Below, in pieces: positions 34,667-47,900 of a DNA stretch of 64,000 nt. This DNA comes from Magicicada septendecula (Eukaryota > Arthropoda > Insecta > Hemiptera > Cicadidae), in the NCBI GenBank assembly GCA_034769895.1, contig CM068375.1, forward strand, positions 258,447,268 through 258,511,267, read 5' to 3'. A model generated the notes under the pieces. That model was not told the DNA's origin. It saw only the letters and a list, made by a program, of their open reading frames with translations, and made no database searches. The position numbers and the translations under genes are program-made. Numbering within the stretch: the stretch's first letter is position 1; each line of letters opens with the position of its first letter.

Positions 34667-34743
34667 AGGCTATAAGGTAAAACATTTACGTGTTTACCCA
34701 TAAAAATCTTTGTGTTCTGAGTCGGTAGTGAAATAATTATATT
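34667..34743 (+). mobile_element. Penelope-like terminal repeat (right piece)
   Basis: Continues the terminal repeat broken at 29091: AGGCTATAAGGTAAAAC, then TTTGTGTTCTGAGTCGG and a TATATTT end, matching the right end of the Penelope-like element at 52068. Confidence 0.8.
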
Positions 34744-35344
34744 TAAATTTAAAACTGTTTATTCATTACTGAAGTAACTTGTACCCAGTAGCTCCTAACA
34801 TACAATCAACCCTGTCATCCCATTATTAAACAATGTCTGGTCGAACTGGACAACCAAATAGAGTCAAGACATGAAAAATGTGCTGACAAATAAGTATATT
34901 AATTCAATTATGTTCAAGAAATATTAAGAAAATATTTACAGTTTTTTTATGATAAGCCTACATAATGCTTAAAAAACTTTATTACCTTAAAAAGCTTATA
35001 TTTTTGATAACTCCTTATGAGAAAACCAGAACCACAGAAATGGTTAGAGTTCTTATGCATCATTTAGCAGAGTGAATGTAGGTATACAGAGTACCAGACT
35101 AAATGTGTAGTCACCAGAAGGCTGCACAAAGTCATTGATTAAAATCAGTGTAATATTTTTGAGTAAATACATGTACATGTTTCCTTATACTTAACCATGA
35201 CAACTGAATAAACATGATCTTGTATGCCTCCTTTCTCTATTAGATGCTATAGCTAGTATGAAAACTATGAAAACTCACAGGAGTAGGCCTACATAACATA
35301 GTTCATGTTTAATTAAAATCAGTTTAATTTGTAGATCACAATAA
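34744..35344. other. Unassigned AT-rich DNA
   Basis: No recognisable feature. Confidence 0.4.
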
Positions 35345-35590
35345 AAATTATATATATTGTGACGGCAGCGAGGCAAACGTCTGCTCTCGGTACCAGCCGA
35401 GACGTGACACCTGAATGATATGAGGCGAGCCAATCAGGGATCAGCAGCACTCTGATAGGTCCTTGGCACACAACCTGTCAGGGCATAAAAAGGGCGCTGC
35501 TAGAATTTTTGGGGGGACTTATCGGATGTCGTGACGCCAGCCGGAAGGAAAAGGAAGAAGGAAGAAGAATGGAGAACAAAGGAGAACCTG
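35345..35590 (+). promoter_or_regulatory. GC-rich promoter-like module (retroelement leader?)
   Basis: An abrupt GC-rich patch holding GGTACCAGC, a CCAAT box in GCGAGCCAATCAGGG (about 35427), ATAAAAAGGGCGC as a TATA box (about 35485), TTTTTGGGGGGACTTATCG as a start region and GACGCCAGCCGGAAGGAA (about 35532). The same elements in the same order occur at 58925-59130. Probably the 5' leader of a LINE or LTR family; no ORF follows here. Confidence 0.5.
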
Positions 35591-35764
35591 AAAATTATTA
35601 TAAAAATAAACAATAAAAATGTAACTCAAAAAAATTAGAGCACATTGATATTTTTTAAAGTTAAATTGGACTGGTTTTAAACATTCTGTAAAGGTTGAAA
35701 CACTTTTGAATTATATTTTTTGACATCTTGAGAACAAGGAAATCCATAGTGAACTTGGGAATAC

Positions 35765-36124
35765 AGCTTAAAAAATCAATTTGTATGAGTTCCCTGCTGT
35801 ATTCAGTGACATAGTTGTTATTCAAGAAAACAAGCACAATTTACAATTTCAGAGAAAAAGACTAAAACCATGACTTTTAAGGTTAAATATCTAGTGAGAA
35901 CTAACATAGGTACAAACAGTACTTTAGAACAAACGAGCCATTTTAAATATCTCAGATGTAAAGTAAGCTATGAGTTTGGATCTGATATAAAAGACAAGAT
36001 AAATACATTTAGAAATGTTATAACTTCAGGAGGGGCTGTCCTCCACTCCACAGTGAATAAATACATTACTAGAGCTCGGGTTTCTAAACAAAATGCTTAT
36101 TTTTTTCAGTGCTTCTATGCATAA
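35765..36124 (+). pseudogene. RTE/CR1-like LINE reverse transcriptase scrap
   Basis: KTKTMTFKGKYLVRTNIG, then LEQTSHFKYLRCKVSYEF and DIKDKINTFRN match the segment after the palm domain of insect endonuclease-reverse transcriptases (KTKVMAF.., ..FNYLG..). Only about 100 residues remain, without the catalytic box, ends or tail. Confidence 0.65.
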
Positions 36125-36289
36125 ACATAAATGGTATACTTTGTAATACATGTCCTGACAAGCAATTTTAACTATGTTTGATGGTGTTTATAAATACTTA
36201 TTCCAAGGGAAGAAGATTCTGCTTGCATATTTTACAATTTTGAATCAAAATTTCATATTTTAGTCTAAACTGTACATAAAGGCAGGGTT

Positions 36290-37310
36290 AAGAATAAATC
36301 CAAGTTAAATCAGCAACTGATCACAAGCAATGTAGGTGAACAATCAAGTTCCAAGTGATACATTTTCCGAAGACTTGTGTTTACCATTAGTGAGTTCCGA
36401 CATTCAGTTGTGGAAATTGAATAACATGCAGTTTCAGGTTTTTTAAAGAAAAAAACACAAACAGAAGGGTTTATACTTGTGCTTATGAATCTACATTGCA
36501 CACAAACTATATGCCACAATGGTTTCAAGACGTAATTTGTAAGGTTCGGGATACACTAAAGCATGAAAAAATATGGATTTCTATAGACGAAACCACAGAT
36601 GCATCAGGACAGTGTGTGTGTAGTGCTGTAGTTGGTGCTATGAAAGCAGGAGCGGATCATTTCTTCTTAATATACAAATACTTGACCGAGTAAATAATTC
36701 TATTATTGCAACATTTTTCAATGACTCGTTAACTTACTTGTGGCCAGAAGGGGTACGGTATGACAATGTATTGTTATTTCTCAGTGATGCTGCTCCATAT
36801 ATTGTTAAAGCACCAGCTGGATTAAAAGTTCTTTACACTAAATTAGTTCACCTGATGTGCCTTACTCACAGTTTACATCGTGTCATTGAAACTGTTAGAA
36901 GCCAGTAAAAATATGTGGATCTCCAGTGTGAAGAAAGTGTTTGTAAAGGCACCAATTACAATTCAAAAATTTTGTGAACTGCTTCCAACTTTGTCTTTAC
37001 CTCTTCAGCCCATTTTAGATCAATTTGGTTCATGGTTAGAGGCTGTGTCATACTATGCAGAACATTTCAGTGAACTGAAAACAGTTTTATATTCTTAAAT
37101 ACAGAAGATGCAGCAAGCATAGCCACACCCCAGGAATGTTTTGCTGAAATTGCATCCAAGAAAAGATACAGTACTTCCATAACTGCTTCTCCAAATTACC
37201 TGGTATTTGGGAGCTCAAAATAATTCCTTGTCTTCAGTGACAGATGCAGGAGCTTCACTCAACAAAATCTCAGGATGACCTTCCTTATATACTGAAACAG
37301 CCATGAATAA
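36290..37310 (+). pseudogene. hAT-like transposase fragment (CGGBP1-associated type)
   Basis: Pieces in order: SDTFSEDLCLPLVSSDIQL with WKLNNMQF (about 36358-36435); KIWISIDETTDASGQ (36568-36610), the first catalytic region; LTYLWPEGVRYDNVLLFLSD (about 36730-36790); then KLVHLMCLTHSLHRVIET (about 36840-36893) and SVKKVFVKAPITIQKF with DQFGSWLEAVSYYAE (36926-37065). At least four frame breaks. No terminal repeats recognised. hAT superfamily with good confidence; function as a transposase is gone. Confidence 0.75.
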
Positions 37311-37721
37311 GGTAGGATTTCTACCAAACTAATTATTTATTCTATTTTTGTGTATTTGTTTTTTCTTATTTTGGTACTTATTTTTTCCATTTTTCATGCA
37401 TATTTGCATGGTTATTTTACTGTTTGATTGTGCTTATAAATCCGGCCTCTATACATTACATTAATATCTTACTTTAAGTTTACATTAATTTAGTACACCA
37501 CATACAAATGGCTCCTACATTTTTTGCTGTAAAGTTTAAAATTAAAAAAAAAAATTTGTAGTTGTTCACACACATAACGTCTTCTAATTATAACATAAAC
37601 CTGCAGTGGTTAAAATGTCTTAAAACTAGTATGAATTTTTGTAGTTTTTTTCTGCTCATATCTCAAGAATATGATATGAATTTCAAAACTTCTTAAAAAA
37701 TTACCAACGTTGGTAAATGAC

Positions 37722-37754
37722 CTGAAGATGGCTTGACTGCCAAAAGCGCTCGTC
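37722..37754 (+). ncRNA. Hammerhead-like core (degenerate)
   Basis: CTGAAGA, helix TGGC/GCCA, AAAGCGCTCGTC. It resembles the Penelope-type motifs at 16839 and 17525 but the GAAA is changed to CAAA, so it should be inactive if it ever was a ribozyme. Confidence 0.3.
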
Positions 37755-40555
37755 AATACCAAAGAAAACATAGTGGTTTGTATAAAATTACAAGTAGAAA
37801 TATTTGAGACCACTAACACTCCAATACAACAATAAATTCTTAAAAATACTAATGCTCAAAGTGAATAAAGCATTGTGATACAAGGAATGTTGTTAAGCAT
37901 AAAAAATAAATATCACAAGTAAAACCAGTAAAAACAAGTTTAAAGAATATAATGATTTGGACCATGAGTTTAAGAATAAAAAGACCATGCTTGGACTGTG
38001 TGGTGGTGGCTTAAAAGTACTTTCTATGCTACTTATTTGGCAAAGTGGTTACCACAAAATTCCCTTTTTTCTTGTGTGAATTGGATACTGTTGTCATGGC
38101 AAAAATAACATTAAATTAAAAAAAGATGGCCACATACAAATACCCTAAAAATGTGGTAGCAAAATATTATTAAAAATTTTACTATGTAGATTTAAATCTA
38201 GATGAAAGATTTGCCAAAATACCAAGGACATGGAGAAAAGACGTAGTGGAGATAGAATATCCACATGATAGCAGACTACTGCTGGATGCTGAAAAGTAAC
38301 AATCTGCTGAATGTTCACAAAAAAGCATCAAAAGAAGCTTCAAAAAAAGTACTATGGCTTATAATCAGTTTCAACAAACATTGATTTTTTTTACTAGCTT
38401 TAGCAAAGTTTTTGCACAAAATATATTTTGTAAATTAAAATTTGTTTTCATTGAATAAAAATGTGCATTTGAATTTGTATTTATTATTAAACAATCTATG
38501 TTTGAATAAACATGATAAAGGAAATATATGTCACTCTTTGAAATCAGCAACAAAAACTACAGAAGTCAATCAAAATACTGCAGAAAACGTTTCATAACTC
38601 AGGCCTCAGTAATTTGTAAGCTCCATTTTTTTTAGACCATTATTGTTTATAAAAATGATTACAAAATCCAAAAAATTAATAACTGGCTTCTAAATAACAG
38701 AGACTTTAATAAGAAAACATTTTATTTTTTAATTCATCAAGTGCCCTACCATTAAGAAACTTAAATTTCAATATTTTTGTAACAATTAATACATGAAAAT
38801 ATAAATAAATAAGTCCTCTATCATAGTTATTGTATTTAAAAGGTTTGAATTTATTTTGTTGCTTTTCACTGCATTTTTAACACACTAGTGGGAAATATCC
38901 ACAATAATTAGTTAATACCTGTTTTAACATCTTTTAGACATTTTTCAGCATAATTCAAAGAGATTAGTTTGGAAACTATACTCTTGCATGGGCACCCTTG
39001 GGTTCTGGTTTTGGTGTCTTGAGAGGGAGATGTTTTTTGAAGTGGGGACTTGGGGGTTATACAATCAAGTGGAGGGTCCTTTCATAGAAATGTTTCTTTT
39101 CATAAAATTAGTTAATGTCTGGTATAAAAAGCTGTTTTAACTCTATAAGAACTGACAGTTCCAGTATAACAATGCTAGTGTTCCTTAGAATTTCCACGGT
39201 TACTGAAACCTTAACAAATGTAATGATCAATTTAAATATAATACACTTCAGTAATTGTTTTATATGAAATGCATGTCCAAAACAAACTAGTAATACAACT
39301 CAATAACTTTCGTTAAAACTGGCTTGCAAAAATGTGTGGGTGTGTAGCACCTCCATACACCACAGATCTGTTTATGTTGGCATGTAATTGTATAGTGTTT
39401 AAAAACTGTTTCACTAACATGGTTATGTTTAGTAATAGAAACACGTTTGGAACAAAGAAGTAATGATAGCCTTATCAATTACTTAACATATTACAAATGT
39501 CAATGGTGTCTAAAAAATAATGATGTTACTGTACAATTGCTTTTAAGAAAGATGCAATGAAAAAAAAAAGATAAATAGCACAATAGTCTAGATAAGAAAC
39601 CAGTCGCCAATCAGTGCGTATATTAGTTACCTTGAATGTAAGATTTTCCTTTAATAACTTCTGCTTGTTTTCTTTTTAATACATATCCAATTAACCTGTG
39701 TACTTTACTGAAAAGAAGTTTACAATAATGCACGCGCGCGCGCGCGCGCGCGCACACACACACACACACTGATGAAGAACATATCAATTAAAGTAATTCT
39801 CAAAGTACTTTATGAATAAAATGTTAAAAAATTTTTAAAAGGTATATTTTAAAGGCAAATTTTTAAAAGGGAAGTTTTCTTCTCATTGTGTCTCGTAGTG
39901 TGTATCAGTTGGTAAAGGCTTCTCATAGTAGGAAACAAAGGAATGCAGTATAACAAAAAAAATTCTTATCTTTACCTAATCTTTCTTTAAGAAAAAAAAA
40001 ACTGTTACTTGGTTTTTATAGAATAGTAAACATATCACAGAGGCATGACAGACATTTTATTAATGTCTTGTTGAAAAATATCAAGTTATTTTTCTTCACA
40101 CTATTTTGTGACCTGAATTGTTACCAACTCTGCTCACATCTAATATTATATGACATTATATTATTATTCTTATTTATTTATTTAACGTATTATACACTAC
40201 TACAATTTTTGTAACATTTCATGCGTGAAAACATCACCAGCTCCGACTGTGAAACACCATTCTACCAAGCTTATATCTAACTGCAACCATTATTCATGAC
40301 TTAGTAAATACTCTCACTGTGGAGAGTGTGTCATGTACCACAGCAAACAAAACTCTGAATTAAATGGTAAACAACTGGTGCCAAATAAGCCATCTAAGTT
40401 ATCAGTCAATGTTTAAAAAGTCCACTAGTTACCCCTAAATGCCTTTCCTCACTATCACCCCCTAGCCAGTCCTTATGCGCACAGCATAAGGAATATATAA
40501 ACATTGTTGAAATACATAAATAGAATATGTAGACATATAATCTAATAAATAGATA
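37755..40555. other. Mostly unassigned AT-rich DNA
   Basis: 2.8 kb with no recognisable coding homology. A CG/CA simple repeat lies at 39731-39769. The short frames present are low complexity. Confidence 0.4.
39731..39769. repeat. (CG)n(CA)n microsatellite
   Basis: About ten CG dinucleotides running into about nine CA dinucleotides; alternating purine-pyrimidine, so prone to Z-DNA. Confidence 0.95.
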
Positions 40556-40557
40556 TA

Positions 40558-40966
40558 CAGAGGTGTGCAAATTATTAGACTCGAACAAGAAATTTAAAAC
40601 TATCCTACATTTTTTCTATACATCTGTTTTATTACGTATTGTTGACTTCTTTTAGCATTTAGCATAATATTCTATATTCTTCATAATCATTGTGGTGTGG
40701 TTTGGTATGTTTTTCAATAGAGTTTCACAGTTTCTCCTGATGTCTTCACTCATATGCCACATTCATCCAAGTTCAGCTATCAGGTGAGTCTTTGTGGATA
40801 TGGTGTTATTCTTCATTTTTTCTTGACAACTGCCACAGGTTCTCTATTGAAATTGTATGGGGGCTATTACCTGGCCGAGGAAGGACACTGACATTATTTT
40901 CTGCCATAAAAGTCGTGGTTGATTGGGCTTTGTGGCAACTTATCTCATCTCCATGAGATAATGAAA
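40558..40966 (-). pseudogene. Tc1-like transposase C-terminus with 3' TIR
   Basis: The outer end CAGAGGTGTGCAAATTATTA follows a TA (40556-40557), a Tc1-type terminus. Inside, the minus strand reads SHGDEISCHKAQSTTTFMAE, NNVSVLPRPGNSP and ISIENLWQL, the Tc1 region normally QDNAPCHKA, then NPIENLW. The catalytic second Asp is within GDE. Broken at 40966 by a Penelope-like element and continued at 52069. Confidence 0.8.
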
Positions 40967-41105
40967 AATTCTTGGGTTTTGTTGTCCATGACATGTCAAT
41001 TGATTAACTAAATATAAGTATAATACTACTGACATGGAACACTAAATTTTTATTGGTAAACATGCAAAGTTTTTACCTTGTAGCTTGAACCATTTTTGCT
41101 TATTA

Positions 41106-41767
41106 CCACAGACACAAATTCAGTATACACAGAAAACCCACTAGAACTAACACACTAATACACAACTCCTCCAATCACCCAATACACCACAAACTAGCTG
41201 CCTTCAGAACCATGATACACAGACTAAACAACATCCCACTAGATGAAAAATACTACAAAGACAAACTAAACATGGCAAAATATCTAGCAGAAACCAACTA
41301 ATACAACAGGCAAAGACAGAAAACAAGAAGTTCATAACACTAACATACATCAATAACCACTCTAAAAAAAAAATACCCACAAATTTAAAAAAGCAGGACA
41401 CAGAATTGCATACAAAACTACAAACAAAACAGAACACACACTATCAAAAAAAAAAAAAAAAACACAAAGAACAAAACAAATTTAATTTACCTGGTGTTTG
41501 GTTAAACAAACTAAATTGCTCAGGATGCAACAAATTCTACATAGGCCAGACAGGACATTGCTTCAAACAGAGATACACTGAACACACAAAGGCACTACAC
41601 TCCCCCACTGAATCTACCTTTGCCACTCATTGAAGCAAACCACATATACACAAACATAAAAGGCAACATGGATTTCTATACATACACACCAAAGGCCGAA
41701 AACTAGACACTCTTGAACAACTACAAATATACAAACACACAAAAACACATAAAAACGACATCCTAAA
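41106..41767 (+). pseudogene. Penelope-like RT end and GIY-YIG endonuclease (left part)
   Basis: RT C-terminal (thumb) block: FSIHRKPTRTNTLIHNSSNH, then HKLAAFRTMIHRLNNIPLD and KYLAETN (41116-41298). The GIY-YIG endonuclease follows after a decayed linker: GVWLNKLNC, CNKFYIGQTGHCFKQRYTEH, STFATH (41490-41630), then KGRKLDTLEQLQIYKHTKTH (41692-41750). This domain pair is diagnostic for Penelope-like elements. Stops and shifts are present. Broken at 41767 within the NDIL codons; continued at 51781. Confidence 0.88.
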
Positions 41768-43460
41768 AAAAGCTTAAAAATGGCAAACAACCTGGACCAG
41801 ATAGAGTGCACCCTGAATTTCTCAAGAACCTGAAGCCTGCCACATTAAGTACATTATTAGCAATACTGTATATAACAAAATATGGAACTCAACAGAATCT
41901 CTCCCTTCAGAGTGGACAAAAGCAACCAATTGTTCCCATAATCAAGCATGGCAAACCAGCAGACTCAATAACATCATATAGACCCATTGTCCTTACATCA
42001 CAATTGCCAAAGGTGCAGGAATGAATGATAATAACTAGATTGAACTATTACTTGGAAAGAGAAGGAATGCTTGCCCCAGAACAGGCAGGTTTCAGAACAA
42101 ATCGATCAACATCACACCAAATAGCCCATTTAACACAAGACATTAAAAGTGCATTCAACAGAAAGGAAAGTGTCCTGGCAGTCTTCATAGACTTTAAGGG
42201 TGCATACGATACGGTATGGAGGGACAAACTGATAAATAAAATAAGGCACCTTACATCACAGAAAACATGTTTAATTGGTTGAAGAGATTTTTGAAACAGC
42301 ACTGTATTTCAACAAGATACAACGACATCCATTCCAAGTACAAACAAGTAAAAATCAGCCTGCCACAAGGAGCTGTGAATAGTACAATCCTCTTTAATAT
42401 CTATATAAATGACTTGGTCAAACGAGTGAAAGTGGTTGAAGGAATACAGATGTGCATGTTTGCCGATGACGTGCTCATCTGGGCCAGGGGATCAAACAAG
42501 AAAGGACAGGACATCACTCTATAAAAGAACATGAACAAAGCCCTCCTTGGCCTGCAAAGGTGGGCAGAAGAAAACAACATGCAGATTAATGCAGAAAAGT
42601 CCGTTTACCAGTACTTTTCATTGAAACATAGAAACCCTGACTTTTCACTAAAAGTAGGTGAGAACTTCCTACAGAAATCTGAAAATACTCGTTACCTGGG
42701 TGTTAACCTGGATAAGCTTAACTGGACATACCACATTGACAGCATAACTAAGAAGGTAAACAAACGAACAAACTTTATAAAACGTCTCACCAGAGTATCA
42801 TGGGGATGTTCAAAAGAAGTTCTAAACATGACGTATAGAACATACATCAAGCCAGTAATAACTTATGGCAGTGAAGGAACTATCACAAGCACTACTGCAA
42901 ATGAAGGCAGACTAGAACGTTTGCAGACCAACACCCTAAGACTCATCACAGGTGGCGTCAAATCAACTCCAGTTACAGCATTACAACTATATACAGGCAA
43001 CAAACCAATAACAGAGGAAATTAAGCAACAGGCAGCACTGCTAAACCTCAGAATTAAATCACTACCTGAGAAGTCATGGGTTCATGAGAGGATGGAACCA
43101 CAGAGACTCAAAACGCAAAAGATCTGGCAAAACCAAAGTAGCAACTACCTTCAATACCACAGCATACCAACAGCAGTTAATAAAATGATCCCCTTGGAAA
43201 ATCCACTCGACTTTCATAGGTATGAACTACATCTCAGTCTGATAGAAGATGTTAAGAAGAAGACAAGATCTCCAGAAGAACTAAAACAGATAACGCTAAC
43301 AACCATCAATGAGAGATTTCCGGAGGAAAACTGGCTACGTGTATACACTGATGGATCCTTGCTGGATAAAGTGGGTTGTGCTGGAGCAGGAGTGTTCTCC
43401 TCATTGTTTTCTCACTACATTGCAGTGGGACAAAATAAGTCAAGTTATGACGCTGAAGTA
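41768..43460 (+). pseudogene. LINE reverse transcriptase and start of RNase H
   Basis: RT motifs in order: GPDRVHPEFLKN (about 41795), SYRPIVLTSQLPKVQE (about 41975), EQAGFRTNRSTSHQIAHL (42078), AVFIDFKGAYDTVW (42178), LPQGAVNSTILFNIYINDL (42360) and the catalytic box MFADDVLIWA (42457). The connection YLGVNLDKLNWTYHID and a long C-terminal region follow to RNase H (LRVYTDGSLLDKVGCAGAG, 43337-43393). Stops at 42022, 42280 and 42522 and small shifts inactivate it. Interrupted within RNase H at SYDAEV by LTR element 2. Confidence 0.9.
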
Positions 43461-44658
43461 TGTAACTATATATTTACAATTGATAATAAATGAATTTTAT
43501 ACTTCCACCTACCTTAAGTTCTTATATATGTGTCGGCCGGATCTCTGGTGGTGGACTAACCCCGTTCGTACGACGAACTGATCAGTGCAGCAAATGAAAT
43601 GAGGTGTTTGCAAATAACTTGTTTAACAAATTATATAATATAGTAGATAACATTTTATTTTGTATTAATGTGACATTTAGTACTCAAACTTCTTTCTATG
43701 CATGAAATATAAAAAAAATGTAAACCCTTTCACATTATTATTTTTAACATATGAAATATATCATTATCATTTTTATCTACATAAAAACTTTAACTATCTA
43801 ACATCTATCATTCTAAGAGAACCAATACCTTTTATTTTTTCTTATATACACACATGACTCACATACAAAATTATTTGAGATCTCATTTTATTTTCTTTTT
43901 AGTTTATACCCAAAATGAATCTAATATTTAACTGTTATTTTCTTCGCCCATTTATAAACAAAAACTGTTGTGTATTTAAAACTTACGTGGTCCAACGCCG
44001 TTGCATCACGCGTGTTTACGCACTTTCACTGCGAATAATATCGTTAAATTTTGTTCATTGTTCTTGTCTTATTAACTCCTAACTTATTCTTCTATCACAT
44101 TTGATGAAATTTAAAATACGTTTTATTAAAATTAGACTCGGTTTTTTATGAGTCGAGTCTAATACGACCGGTGGGGTGATGACTGGGCTAAAAGTGCGAA
44201 CAAGACTCCCCACTATACCCTTTTGATGAACGGGAAGGCACTGCCGTCAGACTGCGAATTTTTCGTCGCCGTACACGGAAGTATGGACTGTCCATGTGCC
44301 AAGTTAACCAGTGATGTTAGGTGGTGACGATATTAGAGGCTTAGGTGGGTGGAGCCTCTTCGTTGATTTCCTCCATCTCCAAAGCACATGGCAAGAAAAT
44401 CTTTCTGCTTAGCCATTTTTGTAGTGTTGGTTCCAACTGTTGTGCGTATAAGGTGCGCCCGGGCTCATGTACGCGCATACAATACATGACAATTATTCGG
44501 TTCACAACCAAGTATTGCGTTCTCCGACTACACCCAGCCCAATAAGTTATGTTACCGTTCATTGTTTGAATCCAACACTATTTCACATGGGATTTGCAAT
44601 GATGATACTAAAGAAATTAAAAAAAATAAAATAAAAGCCCCCATTTTGACACATTACA
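43461..44658 (-). repeat. 3' LTR of LTR element 2
   Basis: 1,198 bp; matches 49911-51090 with scattered substitutions and indels, the largest around 44420-44480. Contains a perfect 10-bp-stem hairpin ATTAGACTCG/CGAGTCTAAT at 44131-44163. Confidence 0.95.
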
Positions 44659-44925
44659 GTACCCCCCAATGAGACGTTTTATGCCCAAGAGCATAAAAAC
44701 TCTCATTGCCTAACCTAAAGGGATCAGTGTGGATGTGGAGCCATAACCCCCCTTTAATCCTTTATCACAAACACTATGGGTTTAACTACCCCCCTAGTCA
44801 AGTGGCTGTGGAAACATCTATCCGACTTTGCTGGACTTTCTTCGAGAGAATCCCAACACCACAAAGTCAAACAGACCCGAGACTTCGCTGCTCCGACACG
44901 TCGGTCAGAATAGGTAAGCCCCACA
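44659..44925 (-). promoter_or_regulatory. Conserved 3' block with hairpin and polypurine tract
   Basis: Minus-strand polypurine tract ATTGGGGGGT (44661-44670) next to the LTR, preceded by a hairpin at 44668-44707 with AATGAGAGTTTTTATGC and GCATAAAACGTCTCATT. Further upstream GTGGTGTTGGGAT, AAGTCCAGCAAAGTCGGAT, CCACAGCCAC and AAGGGGGGTTATGG parallel element 1 (33349-33612) in order and spacing. Confidence 0.75.
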
Positions 44926-47900
44926 GCATCACTTGGCTTTTAAACATTCCGTAAAATATCTAATGACTGTCCTTTCATTCCTCCACATCCTTCACTGATG
45001 TGTTTCCCTTTAATTGTAAATATGTAATTGTATTGGTTCGCTGAAAACAAAGCATTTGTTCTTGTTTATAGTTAATCATACATATATATTCTTAACAGTA
45101 ATGTAAACATTTGTTATTTACTATACATATTGACCTGTCCGGTCTGAAACATAAAAAAAAATTCCATAATCTTCAGATTTGCTTCAAAATTAATCAAATA
45201 CAGTTACCAATTCAAATGAAAAAATTCAATCCTAACCTGTCAACTATCATCTTCAATTACCAAATTTCAAAATTTTTTTTCTCAAATTAAAAAAATAAAA
45301 TCTTCAAAATAATTATTAAAAGCATCAACTATTTTTTAATTAATTTAACTGGTCTAAATTTTAATTAATTATGCCATTCAAAAATTTTCATTTCCATTAA
45401 CTCATCTAAAATTACTGCTTCTCAAAGTATACTAAGTTCCATCTCAAATTTCATTATCAACATTAAATCCAAATAATTTTCAAACTAATTTTCAAATATG
45501 GTGTACATATATAAATTCATCATAATACATGTGGTTCAAAGTAAATTACATAAAACACCAAAATTAAACAAAATTGTAGGTACATGTTATACATATAAAA
45601 CACAATAAAAAATACAACTTAATCTAACATACGTTACATTTCAAAATAATTACATATCAATTCCCCATGTCATGAGCATATCATACAATCATGTTGACCT
45701 ACTATACATACTCTGAATAAAAAAGAAAAACTCATCAGGAAATATTATTTACTAGAAATACTAGGTACATAAAAACAAGTTACATAAAATATTAACTACT
45801 TGAAATGGCCAAGTACATAAAAACAAATGCATACACGTTACTACATTTAAAATATTCTACTTTTAAAATCTCTAAGTCATGAAATTAGTTATTTCTGTTA
45901 AGTGAATATAATGTACATCATAAGCCATACCGAACAGCAATCGTAGCAATAATCAGACCATCAATACAATTTAGGACAACAATACCGACTGAACAGTATC
46001 TGTTTTTGTGGTGTTCATTGCTATGAGCACAATAATCATTTAGTTATCTCATCAGCTCATCAACATATGTCAGTTTAAGGTTTTAATTCGTTACTACCCT
46101 TAGTAACCTCCTTCCACACACACTATGGCACCCCTGGACTGTAGCGCCCAGTTGCCTCCACAAGAACTGAAGTTTTTTGGGTGTAGACGCTGCCTACCCC
46201 GTTCTTGCTTCAGCGTTACAAAACATTCGGTATTACTGATGTCCAAGGACACCAGTAATCCTACTAAACTTAGGTATATGCCCTTAAGCGATCTACCATC
46301 CCATTCGATGGATAGCCGCTGTTCCATAGTTCTGGTGATTCCCCTGATTTACCCCCCGGTTAATTTCTAAATTCACCTCTTACAACAATAACAGCTATGG
46401 CCAGTTTAGACAGAACGAGTCGCAATGAGCCCCGACCATAGCTGTCAAAGCTGAGCCAATTCCACAGTCAGGGTTCAGTGAGGCTGTGACCGCCCGAAAA
46501 TTGGGGAATCACAAGTAAAAGATATTTATATGTTTGATATATTCAAATTTAACATTTCCAATTCTCATTATATGAGGTTCATAGTCTCGCTTATATGCTC
46601 TAACATCATACATTTCTTTCTTACCTTTTCCTACGTTGACTTTTATTTACACAAAATAGTGAGTACAACAAAATATTTACTTATTCGCCGAAACTAATCT
46701 ATTCCTACTTATATAGGCTATCACCAACTAACGATTGAATCTTTGATTATAAGTTAAATTACAACTTAATAAAAAGAATTTATTCTCTCTACTTCCATTA
46801 AAATAAACATTTAATTTGCATCTGAATAAAAACTACAAACATTTCAATTTTAGGTTTAGTTTCAAATTCTATTAACTCTTTATTTTGTTACATTTTATTA
46901 CTACACTTCAGTTATGAATTTCTATTAATTATTTTCATTATCAATTGGTTTGGGTGATTCTCAGTTATCCATAATGATCTAATTTATCGAATGGGCATTT
47001 AAATATAACCTTACTCACATTCTTCCTTCTAATAACCACTTACGGATTTATATAGTATGATACCAATCTCTCAATAATATTTACTTCCATTAAATTCTCC
47101 CTAACTCCACTTAAATCATTCTCCACTTATAACAAAATATCTGCTACCCTCTTTGTACTTAGGATGTGTGTTCCCTCCCTGTATACTCATTCCCTTATTA
47201 GTTCCTGGTCTCCCCCAGGTACCTCCACCAAACCCCATTTAAAACTATTCACCTCCCGCCACAACGCCTGTCGTTGAGGACTCCTTACCACACCATCCTC
47301 TTTACAAAATTTCACCATCACTTATTTTTTATTCTCCATTTACATCACTCCCACTACTCTACATACAAATACTCTCACCATTGTGTCCCTACTATTACCA
47401 CTTTTCTGTATTACTTGGATTCCAAAATTCTTATTTTGTCTAACACCCATTTAAAATAAATTTGATTGATTTAAATGCCTTATTGAAATAATTATTATCA
47501 CCCAAACTCTATCTTTTACAACATTTTACATTAATACGACCATTGAAAACTACATTAGAAAACTCATAATTACCTCAAATTACTTTCATCATTTTATTGA
47601 AAACCTTTTACACTCATTTAATTTCAGTATTAAAACATTAAACATTTTACTTTATTGAAATTGCATTATAAACGTCATACTTACATTACATCACTCAATT
47701 GAATAAACACATGATTACTGTTGTAGACACAAAATTATAGACATTCATTACAACAAATATAGCGTACATAACTCCATGTATCTTCTGAAACATTATAACA
47801 GTCATATGACTCCACAACTAAACACATTTTACATTTATTCATTTACGATTTATTTTAAAGTTTCAATCTCAGAAACATCATTTAAATTCATTATCAAAAT

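Noticed and set aside
38160-38340. A frame with transposase-like wording near 38190
   Set aside because: Too short and too interrupted to assign to any family.
46100-46370. Overlapping 75- and 81-codon frames on opposite strands in the GC island
   Set aside because: No similarity to a known protein and no counterpart in LTR element 1; reported only as a composition island.
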